Both the position numbers and the translations under genes were made by a program. From Streptomyces morookaense (GTDB lineage Bacteria; Actinomycetota; Actinomycetes; Streptomycetales; Streptomycetaceae), in assembly GCF_013030945.1 (NCBI RefSeq), contig NZ_JABBXF010000023.1, forward strand, positions 100,333 to 164,332: a DNA stretch of 64,000 bases, in the 5' to 3' direction. Under the pieces are notes generated by a model that worked only from the letters and a program-made list of their open reading frames with translations, made no database searches and was not told the origin of the DNA. This document shows, one piece after another, positions 58,135-64,000 of the stretch. The stretch's first letter is position 1; each line of letters starts with the position of its first letter.

Positions 58135-58914
58135 GTGCCGCGCATGCTCGATGTCAGCGACGAAGTACGCGCCGAGATCGGCGACGAAGAGGCGGACCGA
58201 CTGCTCGGCGGCGACAGCGCCCCGGGTGTGTACGACTGCACCTCCTGCCGCACCCCGGGCGACATCGACCGCGAGCGCACCAGCACGGTGCTGTTCGTCG
58301 GCGAGGAGACGGCGGTGCTGGCCTTCGCGCACGCGGCCTGCATCCCCTCCCAGGTGGTGCCGGTCTCCGAGGAGCAGCTCCAGGGCGCCGTGAAGTCCAT
58401 CACCGCCGGCGAGGGCGGGCAGCCGGCGCCGGAGGTGCCGCTGCAGGCCGAGCTGGGCGTGACCAGCGGCCTGGTCCTGGTCGACGGGGACGTCCACCCC
58501 GCGCTGGTCGTCGAGCCGCTGGGCCCGATCGCCCGCCCCGGCACCACCGGGCCCGTGGACGTCTTCCTCGACCTGCTGCGCGAGCAGGGCTTCAAGGACG
58601 TCCCGGCCATGGACCGGGTGCCGGAGCCGATCGGGGGCTGGTCCGTGCTGCTCGCCATGGGCCAGCTGCACGCGATCCTCCAGCCGGGCCCCGGCACCAG
58701 CGCCGCCGTGGCGTGGTGGCAGGCGCACCAGCCGATGGAGGTGGCCCCCGAGTGGCGCGCCGCCGTCAACAAGCAGCGCCGCGTCCTGGTCCTCTGCTCC
58801 CCCTCCGGGACGATCGGTGCGCAGCCCCGCGAGGACCTGCTCCGCGAGGCCCTGGACCGGGCCGCGGCGGGCGGACGGCTGGTCGGCGCGAGCATGCCGC
58901 TCGCGGGCACCTGA
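58135..58914 (+). CDS. Conserved hypothetical protein, 259 aa
   Basis: Not recognised by function. A soluble alpha/beta protein with an N-terminal CxxC (GVYDCTSCRTPGDIDRERTS) that could bind a metal, then STVLFVGEETAVLAFAHAAC, LGVTSGLVLVDGDVHPALVV and DVFLDLLREQGFKDVPAMDR. The end (VNKQRRVLVLCSPSGTIGAQ) contains a possible strand-loop-helix. Conserved in streptomycetes next to a DUF6643-type gene and der as I recall it. Start GTG 58135 has GAGGAG upstream; an ATG nine bases later is possible. It is divergent from the GT4 operon, with about 270 bp between them and no small gene visible there. Confidence 0.7.
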   Translation: MPRMLDVSDEVRAEIGDEEADRLLGGDSAPGVYDCTSCRTPGDIDRERTSTVLFVGEETAVLAFAHAACIPSQVVPVSEEQLQGAVKSITAGEGGQPAPEVPLQAELGVTSGLVLVDGDVHPALVVEPLGPIARPGTTGPVDVFLDLLREQGFKDVPAMDRVPEPIGGWSVLLAMGQLHAILQPGPGTSAAVAWWQAHQPMEVAPEWRAAVNKQRRVLVLCSPSGTIGAQPREDLLREALDRAAAGGRLVGASMPLAGT

Positions 58915-59003
58915 CCGACGGTGCGCGCCCGGCGCACACCACCCCGGCGGGGCATTCCCGTCCCGGGCCGCATCCCCGCGGCTCCGGAGTCGTTGGCAGG
59001 GAT

Positions 59004-59360
59004 GTGTACTCATACGAACCCGTGTCCCGGACCTCGTATCCGAACTACATCCCCGGCATGCGGCCACCCCGCGATGCCTCCCCGGAGAGTCACCCCGGCT
59101 CGGTCACCCCGATCTACGACGCTCTCTGCTCCGAGTACCGCCGGTCCTTCCGGACGCTGCCCGGCGACCGCGCCGGGGAGGAGGAACTGAAGTTCAAGGG
59201 CTTCGGTGCGCCATCGCCCGGCGGCTATGCCCAGCCGTACGCGGGGGCGTATCAGGGGCAGTCGTCCGGGTACAACCCGGCCTGGGATTCGTACTACGGC
59301 CGGCAGCGCAGCGGCAGTCCACTGCCGGCGTTGCCGCCCGCGCCGCGGCGCAATTTCTAG
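59004..59360 (+). CDS. DUF6643-type small protein, 118 aa
   Basis: Pro/Gly/Tyr-rich protein with a short conserved block GSVTPIYDALCSEYRRSFRT, LPGDRAGEEELKFKGF, followed by a low-complexity end (GYAQPYAGAYQGQSSGYNPA). The TPIYDxLxxE motif with a Tyr/Gly/Pro tail fits the DUF6643 family of actinomycetes, function unknown; the tail suggests a disordered, perhaps scaffolding role. Start GTG 59004 follows AGGGAT and is tentative. It is on the same strand as the 259-residue protein, 89 bp after it, and is followed by a hairpin that separates it from the convergent der gene. Confidence 0.7.
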   Translation: MYSYEPVSRTSYPNYIPGMRPPRDASPESHPGSVTPIYDALCSEYRRSFRTLPGDRAGEEELKFKGFGAPSPGGYAQPYAGAYQGQSSGYNPAWDSYYGRQRSGSPLPALPPAPRRNF

Positions 59361-59369
59361 CCTGCGGCA

Positions 59370-59392
59370 GTCCCGCGCCCCTGACCGGGGCG
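59370..59392. terminator. Hairpin between DUF6643-type gene and der
   Basis: CCGCGCCCC, 5-base loop, GGGGCGCGG. The stem resembles that of the 3'-UTR repeat family but without the core, so it may be a truncated copy. Confidence 0.65.
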
Positions 59393-59405
59393 CGGAAAAC
59401 GGCTG

Positions 59406-60866
59406 CTACTTCTTCTTCGACCGCTTCTCGCGCACCCGAACCGACAGGTGGATCGGCGTGCCCTCGAAGCCGAACTCCTCGCGCAGGCGGCGCTCGACGA
59501 AGCGGCGGTAGCCCGCCTCCAGGAAGCCGGAGGCGAAGAGGACGAAGCGCGGCGGCTTGGTGCCCGCCTGGGTGCCGAAGAGGATGCGCGGCTGCTTGCC
59601 GCCGCGGATCGGGTGCGGGTGCGCGGAGACGAGCTCGCCGAGGAAGGCGTTCAGGCGGCCGGTCGGCACACGCGTCTCCCAGCCCGCCAGCGCGGTCTCG
59701 ATCGCCGGGACCAGCTTCTCCATGTGCCGGCCGGTGCGCGCCGAGACGTTGACCCGCGGCGCCCAGGCGATCTGCTGGAGCTCGGTCTCGATCTCGCGCT
59801 CGAGGTAGTAGCGGCGCTCCTCGTCGAGCGTGTCCCACTTGTTGAAGGCGATGACCATCGCCCGGCCGGCCTCGACGGCCATGGTGATGATGCGCTGGTC
59901 CTGGACGCTGATGGTCTCGCTGGCATCGATCAGGATGACGGCGACCTCGGCCTTCTCGACCGCGGCGGCGGTGCGCAGGGAGGCGTAGTAGTCCGCGCCC
60001 TCCTGGAGGTGGACGCGCTTGCGGATGCCCGCGGTGTCCACGAACTTCCAGGTGGTGCCGCCCAGTTCGATCAGCTCGTCGACCGGGTCGCGGGTGGTGC
60101 CGGCCAGCTCGTTGACGACGACGCGCTCCTCGCCCGCCACCTTGTTCAGCAGCGACGACTTGCCCACGTTCGGGCGGCCGATCAGCGCGATGCGGCGCGG
60201 GCCGCCGACGGTGCCGCCGAACGTCGCGGCCGGGGCCTCGGGCAGCGCCTTGAGGACCTCGTCCAGCATGTCGCCCGTGCCGCGGCCGTGCAGCGCGGAG
60301 ACCGGCATCGGCTCGCCGAGGCCGAGCGACCACAGCATGGCGGCGTCGGCCTCGGCGGACGGGCCGTCGACCTTGTTGGCGCACAGCACGACGGGCTTGC
60401 CGGCCCGGCGCAGCAGCTTGACGACGGCCTCGTCGGTGTCGGTGGCGCCGACCGTGGCGTCCACGACGAAGACGACCGCGTCGGCGGCCTCGATCGCGTA
60501 CTCGGCCTGGGCGGCGACGGAGGCGTCGATGCCGAGGACGTCCTGCTCCCAGCCGCCGGTGTCGACGACCTTGAAGCGGCGGCCGGCCCACTCGGCCTCG
60601 TAGGTGACCCGGTCGCGGGTGACGCCCGGGCGGTCCTCGACCACGGCCTCGCGGCGGCCGATGATGCGGTTCACCAGCGTCGACTTGCCGACGTTGGGGC
60701 GGCCGACGACGGCGAGGACCGGCAGCGGGCCGTGCCCGGCGGCCGCGAGCTCGCTCTCGACCTCCTCGGCGTCGAAGCCTTCCTGGGCGGCGAGCTCCAT
60801 GAACTCCGCGTACTCGGCGTCGCCAAGCTCACCGTGCTCGTCGCCGGTGTGGATCTGGTCGTTCAT
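59406..60866 (-). CDS. der: Ribosome-associated GTPase Der (EngA)
   Basis: 486 aa, with the two tandem GTPase domains unique to Der. Domain 1: [20 protein letters not shown] (P-loop), [29 protein letters not shown] (G3) and CANKVDG (G4). Domain 2: [45 protein letters not shown] and AFNKWD. A C-terminal KH-like domain follows ([40 protein letters not shown]). It helps assemble the 50S ribosomal subunit. An acidic N-terminal extension of about 45 residues ([20 protein letters not shown]) is usual in actinomycetes. Start ATG 60866 follows GAGGAA. It lies last in a tyrA-cmk-acyltransferase-der gene series. Confidence 0.96.
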   Translation of the reverse strand: MNDQIHTGDEHGELGDAEYAEFMELAAQEGFDAEEVESELAAAGHGPLPVLAVVGRPNVGKSTLVNRIIGRREAVVEDRPGVTRDRVTYEAEWAGRRFKVVDTGGWEQDVLGIDASVAAQAEYAIEAADAVVFVVDATVGATDTDEAVVKLLRRAGKPVVLCANKVDGPSAEADAAMLWSLGLGEPMPVSALHGRGTGDMLDEVLKALPEAPAATFGGTVGGPRRIALIGRPNVGKSSLLNKVAGEERVVVNELAGTTRDPVDELIELGGTTWKFVDTAGIRKRVHLQEGADYYASLRTAAAVEKAEVAVILIDASETISVQDQRIITMAVEAGRAMVIAFNKWDTLDEERRYYLEREIETELQQIAWAPRVNVSARTGRHMEKLVPAIETALAGWETRVPTGRLNAFLGELVSAHPHPIRGGKQPRILFGTQAGTKPPRFVLFASGFLEAGYRRFVERRLREEFGFEGTPIHLSVRVREKRSKKK

Positions 60867-60927
60867 GAAGTCCGTTCCTCAGTTCTTCGTCATCGGCGGA
60901 CCCTGACGGCCCGCTACTAAGTCTCGT

Positions 60928-61569
60928 TCAGCGCCCGGTGCAGCGCCTGGCGTCCGCCAGGTGCGCGCTCAGCCGCTGCTGGATGCGCACGGTCGCCTCG
61001 TCCAGCGCCTTGCGCGTACGCCGCCCGCTGCCGTCGCCGGCCTCGAAGGGGTCGCCGAAGACCACGTCCACGCGGCTGCGCAGCGGCGGCAGCCCCGGTA
61101 TGACGCGGCCCTTGCGCTCGGCGCTGCCGAGCACCGCCACCGGCACGACCGGCGCGCCCGAGCGTACGGCGAAGTACGCCAGGCCCGCGCGCAGCGAGGC
61201 GAAGTCGCCCTCGCCCCGGCTGCCCTCGGGGAAGATCCCCAGCACGCCGCCCTGCTCCAGGACCTCCAGCGCGCCGGTGACCGCGGTGCGGTCGGTGCCC
61301 GAGCGGTCCACCTTGAGCTGGCCGATGCCCTGCAGGAACGGGTCCAGCGGGCCGACGAACGCTTCCTTCTTGATCAGGAAGTGCACCGGCCGGGGCGCCG
61401 TGCCCATCACCATCGGGCCGTCAATGTTGTGGGTGTGGTTGACGGCCAGGATGCAGGGCCCCGCGGCGGGCACCCGCCAGGCGCCCAGCACACGCGGCTT
61501 CCACAGCCCGTACATCAGGCCGATGCCGATCCGCCGCCCGACGGCGGCACCGGATGCGGACCCGGTCAC
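60928..61569 (-). CDS. 1-acyl-glycerol-3-phosphate acyltransferase-like (PlsC family)
   Basis: 213 aa. The catalytic motif is NHTHNIDGPMV (H-x4-D, His as base), followed by FLIKKEAFVGPLDPFLQGIG, the substrate motif GVLGIFPEGSRGEGDF and APVVPVAVLG. It moves an acyl chain to lysophosphatidate or a similar acceptor for phospholipid synthesis. One short hydrophobic segment near the start may bind the membrane. The GTG start shares GTGA with the cmk stop, so the two are coupled. It lies between cmk and der as in other streptomycetes. The product is shorter than E. coli PlsC but normal for the actinobacterial group. Confidence 0.92.
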   Translation of the reverse strand: MTGSASGAAVGRRIGIGLMYGLWKPRVLGAWRVPAAGPCILAVNHTHNIDGPMVMGTAPRPVHFLIKKEAFVGPLDPFLQGIGQLKVDRSGTDRTAVTGALEVLEQGGVLGIFPEGSRGEGDFASLRAGLAYFAVRSGAPVVPVAVLGSAERKGRVIPGLPPLRSRVDVVFGDPFEAGDGSGRRTRKALDEATVRIQQRLSAHLADARRCTGR

Positions 61570-62279
61570 GCCGACCGCTTCTCCTCGATGAGGGTGACGA
61601 CGCACTCGATGACCTGGTCCAGCGTCAGCTCGGTGGTGTCGACCTCGATCGCGTCGTCCGCCTTGGCCAGCGGCGACGTCTTGCGGCCGGAGTCGGCGGC
61701 GTCGCGCTTGACCAGGGCGGCCTGGGTGGCGGCCAGGTCGGCCGCCTCCTTGCCCTTCAGCTCGCCGTTGCGGCGGGCGGCGCGGGCCTCGGCCGAGGCG
61801 GTCAGGAAGATCTTGACGTCGGCGTCCGGGAGGACGGTGGTGCCGATGTCCCGGCCCTCGACGACGATGCCGTGCGGCGCCTCGGCGGCGATCGCCCGCT
61901 GCAGCTCCGTCATCCTGGTCCGCACCTCGGGCACCGCGCTGACGGCGCTGACCGCGGCGGTGACCTGCTGGGTGCGGATCGGGCCGGACGCGTCCGCGCC
62001 GTCGACCGTGATGGCGGGGGCGGACGGGTCCGTGCCGGAGACGATCTCGGGCTTGCCCGCGGCGTCGGCGACGGCCTGCGCATCGTTCACGTCGATGCCG
62101 TTGCTCAGCATCCACCAGGTGATCGCCCGGTACTGGGCGCCGGTGTCCAGGTAGCGCAGGCCGAGCTTGGCGGCGACGGCCTTTGAGGTGCTGGACTTGC
62201 CCGTGCCGGAGGGGCCGTCGATGCCGACGATCACGGCTGCCGGAGCGGTCCGGGCGGCGGTTTCCACGGTGTTGGACAC
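61566..62279 (-). CDS. cmk: Cytidylate kinase
   Basis: 237 aa. Phosphorylates CMP and dCMP with ATP. The P-loop is IDGPSGTGKSSTSKAVAAKL, followed by RYLDTGAQYRAITWWMLSNG (CMP-binding), the AxxAP-type insert VVEGRDIGTTVLPDADVKIF (with Asp that contacts the nucleotide) and the lid KRDAADSGRKTSPLAKADDA. The length is typical. Start GTG 62279 matches the position of the S. coelicolor protein start as I recall it; GTG 62267 with a better spaced ribosome site is the alternative. The stop overlaps the acyltransferase start. Confidence 0.95.
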   Translation of the reverse strand: MSNTVETAARTAPAAVIVGIDGPSGTGKSSTSKAVAAKLGLRYLDTGAQYRAITWWMLSNGIDVNDAQAVADAAGKPEIVSGTDPSAPAITVDGADASGPIRTQQVTAAVSAVSAVPEVRTRMTELQRAIAAEAPHGIVVEGRDIGTTVLPDADVKIFLTASAEARAARRNGELKGKEAADLAATQAALVKRDAADSGRKTSPLAKADDAIEVDTTELTLDQVIECVVTLIEEKRSA

Positions 62280-62376
62280 CTTCCTTGTGCACGGGACGGA
62301 GAACGTTCGAGGGCTGTGGGCCTCACACAAGGTTACTGGCTCGCCCGACCGCCCCGTGCAGCCGCTGCCCCGCCGC

Positions 62377-63462
62377 CTACTGCCGCACCGACCAGCCGCG
62401 ATCGCGCAGCGTCGCGGCCAGCCCGGCGACCGCGCCCGGCTCGACCATCAGCTGGATCAGGCCGGCCTGCTGGCCGGTGGCGTGCTCGATACGGACGTCC
62501 TCGATGTTGACGCCCGCCCGGCCCGCGTCGGCGAAGATCCGGGCCAGCTCGCCCGGCTGGTCGCCGATCAGCACCGTGACCGTCTCGTACACCGCCGGGG
62601 CCGCACCGTGCTTGCCCGGGACGCGCGAGCGGCCGGCGTTGCCGCGGCGCAGCACGTCCTCGATGCCCTCCGCGCCCTCGCCGCGCTTGGCCTCGTCGGC
62701 GGACTCCAGGGCGCGCAGGGCCCGTACGGTCCCGTCCAGGTCGGCGGCGACGGCGGCGAGGATGTCGGCCACGGGGCCGGGGTTGGCGGAGAGGATGTCG
62801 ATCCACATCCGCGGGTCGGAGGCGGCGATCCGGGTCACGTCGCGGACGCCCTGGCCGCACAGCCGCACGGCCGTCTCGTCCGCGTCCTGCAGGCGGGCGG
62901 CGACCAGGCTGGAGAGCAGCTGCGGGGTGTGCGAGACGAGGGCGACGGCCCGGTCGTGGGCGTCGGCGTCCATCACCACGGGCACCGCCCGGCAGTGGGC
63001 GACGAGTTCCAGGGCGAGGTTGAGGACCTCGGTGTCGGTCTCGTGGGTGGGGGTGAGCACCCAGGGCCGGCCCTCGAAGAGGTCGGCGCCGGCCGCCATG
63101 GGACCGGAGCGCTCGCGCCCGGCCATGGGGTGCGTGCCCAGGTAGCGGGACAGGTCGCAGCCGAGCGCCTCCAGTTCGCGGCGCGGGCCGCCCTTGACGC
63201 TGGCGACGTCGAGATAGGCGCGGGCGGTCCCGCTGCGGATGGCCTCGGCCAGGGTCGTGGCGACGTGCGCGGGCGGCACGGCGACGACGGCGAGGTCGAC
63301 CGGTCCGTCCGGCTCCTGGTCGGTGCCGGCGCCGCGGGCGGCGGCGGTACGGGCCTGGGCGGGGTCGTGGTCCCTGAGGTGGACGTGGACGCCGCGGGCC
63401 GCGAGGGCGAGGGCGGCGGAGGTGCCGATCAGGCCGGTGCCGATGACGAGGGCTGTTCTCAC
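62377..63462 (-). CDS. tyrA: Prephenate dehydrogenase with ACT domain
   Basis: 361 aa. NAD-dependent oxidation of prephenate for tyrosine synthesis. The Rossmann start is ALVIGTGLIGTSAALALAAR; the active-site region has YLGTHPMAGRERSGPMAAGA with His and Arg, and VVMDADAHDRAVALVSHTPQ. The C-terminal ACT domain (about 285-361: ETVTVLIGDQPGELARIFAD, AGVNIEDVRIEHATGQQAGL) should bind tyrosine for feedback control. Start GTG 63462. It is divergent from DUF952. The spacer before cmk is about 100 bp, so it may share a transcript with cmk and der. Confidence 0.95.
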   Translation of the reverse strand: MRTALVIGTGLIGTSAALALAARGVHVHLRDHDPAQARTAAARGAGTDQEPDGPVDLAVVAVPPAHVATTLAEAIRSGTARAYLDVASVKGGPRRELEALGCDLSRYLGTHPMAGRERSGPMAAGADLFEGRPWVLTPTHETDTEVLNLALELVAHCRAVPVVMDADAHDRAVALVSHTPQLLSSLVAARLQDADETAVRLCGQGVRDVTRIAASDPRMWIDILSANPGPVADILAAVAADLDGTVRALRALESADEAKRGEGAEGIEDVLRRGNAGRSRVPGKHGAAPAVYETVTVLIGDQPGELARIFADAGRAGVNIEDVRIEHATGQQAGLIQLMVEPGAVAGLAATLRDRGWSVRQ

Positions 63463-63523
63463 CGGACCCAGCCTAGTGCCGCCCTGCGGGACGGGGAGCG
63501 CGGTGTCCGGTACAACGAAGGGC

Positions 63524-63886
63524 ATGATCTATCACGTGGTCCCCCTGGACGACTGGCTCGCGCTGCCCGACCGCCCGTACTCCCCCGCCTCGCTGGCCGA
63601 CGACGGCTTCGTGCACTGCTCCCCCGACGAGGCCACGACGCTGGCCGTGGCCTCGGCCTTCTACCGGGAGACGCCGGGACCGCTGATGGCGCTGCTCATC
63701 GACGAGCACAAGCTCGACGTCATGGTCCGCTGGGAGCCGGCGGACCCGGCCCCGCCGCCGGGGGTCGCGCCGGGGACGCGGTTCCCTCATGTGTACGGGC
63801 GCATCACGCGGGATGCGGTGGAGGGGATGATGGAGATCCAGCGGGACGCGACCGGGGCGGCCACGGGGCTCACTGTGTGGTCCTAG
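63524..63886 (+). CDS. DUF952-family protein, 120 aa
   Basis: The DUF952 pattern is clear: IYHVVPLDDWLALPDRPYSP, SLADDGFVHCSPDEATTLAV, LMALLIDEHKLDVMVRWEPA and FPHVYGRITRDAVEGMMEIQ. The conserved His, the DGFIHCS motif and the FPHxYG motif form the likely active site. The fold is related to ADP-ribose or glutathione-type enzymes but the activity is unknown. Start ATG 63524. It is divergent from tyrA with a 61-bp promoter region and is followed by repeat J. Confidence 0.93.
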   Translation: MIYHVVPLDDWLALPDRPYSPASLADDGFVHCSPDEATTLAVASAFYRETPGPLMALLIDEHKLDVMVRWEPADPAPPPGVAPGTRFPHVYGRITRDAVEGMMEIQRDATGAATGLTVWS

Positions 63887-63895
63887 GCGTCGTTC

Positions 63896-63967
63896 TGCGG
63901 CTGCGGGCCGGATGTGGTTGCTCGCGCAGTTCCCCGCGCCCCTTTCGGGGCGCGGGGACGGGGCGCC
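63896..63967. repeat. Streptomyces 3'-UTR repeat, copy J (reverse orientation)
   Basis: CTGCGGCTGCGGGCC, then GGTTGCTCGCGCAGTTCC and the CGCGCCCC-TTTC-GGGGCGCG hairpin. Its core end lies ten bases past the DUF952 stop, so it faces the gene in the same way as the other copies. Confidence 0.8.
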
Positions 63968-63978
63968 GGTATCGCCTT

Positions 63979-64000
63979 TTAGAGGTCGACCTCGCGCATC
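63979..64000 (-). CDS. C-terminal end of an unidentified gene (partial)
   Basis: Reading leftward from the window edge gives MREVDL then TAA. These six codons may be the end of a gene on the minus strand, placed right after repeat J as many gene ends are here. Too little sequence is present to name it. Confidence 0.35.

Noticed and set aside
60928..62292. Apparent 454-residue fusion of a cmk shadow with the acyltransferase
   Set aside because: The cmk reading frame lies in another phase over this stretch and has all kinase motifs; the acyltransferase starts at GTG 61569 with a GTGA overlap.

Overview
The window looks like a piece of a Streptomyces (or close relative) chromosome. Base composition is very GC-rich, most codons end in G or C, and GTG and TTG starts are common. 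The gene content fits the genus: Streptomyces subtilisin inhibitor, two streptogrisin-type proteases, a SepF-like division protein, a DUF6126 micro-protein, a mycothiol-type maleylpyruvate isomerase, and dnaE2 beside a Y-family polymerase. From memory, the order kinase/GDSL lipase, then dnaE2/ImuB-like, then SepF-like/acyl-CoA dehydrogenase, then der/acyltransferase/cmk/tyrA follows the S. coelicolor SCO17xx core region. I could not check this by alignment. I saw no rRNA, tRNA, CRISPR array, IS element or prophage.

Layout. 0-3 kb: small protein, membrane Ser/Thr kinase, secreted GDSL esterase. 3.2-11.5 kb: a tightly overlapping surface-polysaccharide operon (small membrane protein, FemAB-like protein, two family-2 glycosyltransferases, polysaccharide deacetylase, and a 1,226-residue flippase fused to a GT-C-like membrane domain). 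11.6-14.4 kb: an oxygenase-like protein coupled to an 85-residue small protein, a GH39-like glycosidase and a GntR regulator. 14.5-20.6 kb: asparagine synthetase, tandem GNAT, fused acyl-CoA carboxyltransferase, DUF402 and a secreted lipase. 20.8-25.5 kb: ImuB-like protein and DnaE2 behind tandem LexA-type boxes.

25.6-30 kb is the most interesting accessory block: a Crp/Fnr regulator, a Pycsar-effector-type (DUF5706) membrane protein, a divergently transcribed class III cyclase-like protein with a transmembrane anchor and an outside domain, an orphan solute-binding lipoprotein and an S41 protease-like lipoprotein. The divergent promoter carries a Crp-type site and a 27-bp palindrome. I read this as a possible cyclic-nucleotide signalling or defence module with an extracellular input.

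30-36 kb: transporters and regulators (EamA, MFS/LysR, maleylpyruvate isomerase, ArsR/DUF6126/DUF3533-like). 36.5-40 kb: a secreted protease inhibitor facing two streptogrisin-type proteases and a slipin. 40.3-45.4 kb: a four-gene operon (FAD enzyme, two flavin-dependent LLM oxygenases, DUF1684) in which every junction overlaps by 4 bp, with a divergent orphan leader peptide followed by a hairpin. 45.7-57.9 kb: a DUF5685 protein with an extreme Cys-rich tail, SepF-like, acyl-CoA dehydrogenase, DHA2 efflux pump, mannosyltransferase-like protein, PAP2 phosphatase, I78-type inhibitor, an unclustered cytochrome oxidase subunit I and a GT4 pair. 58-64 kb: conserved housekeeping (der, acyltransferase, cmk, tyrA).

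A family of about 60-110-bp GC-rich repeats occurs at ten sites. Most copies start within about 25 bp of a stop codon, in an orientation that ends in a GCGCCCC/GGGGCGC hairpin, so they look like mobile or amplified 3'-UTR terminator modules. One lies inside a coding sequence and supplies about 30 residues of its C terminus.
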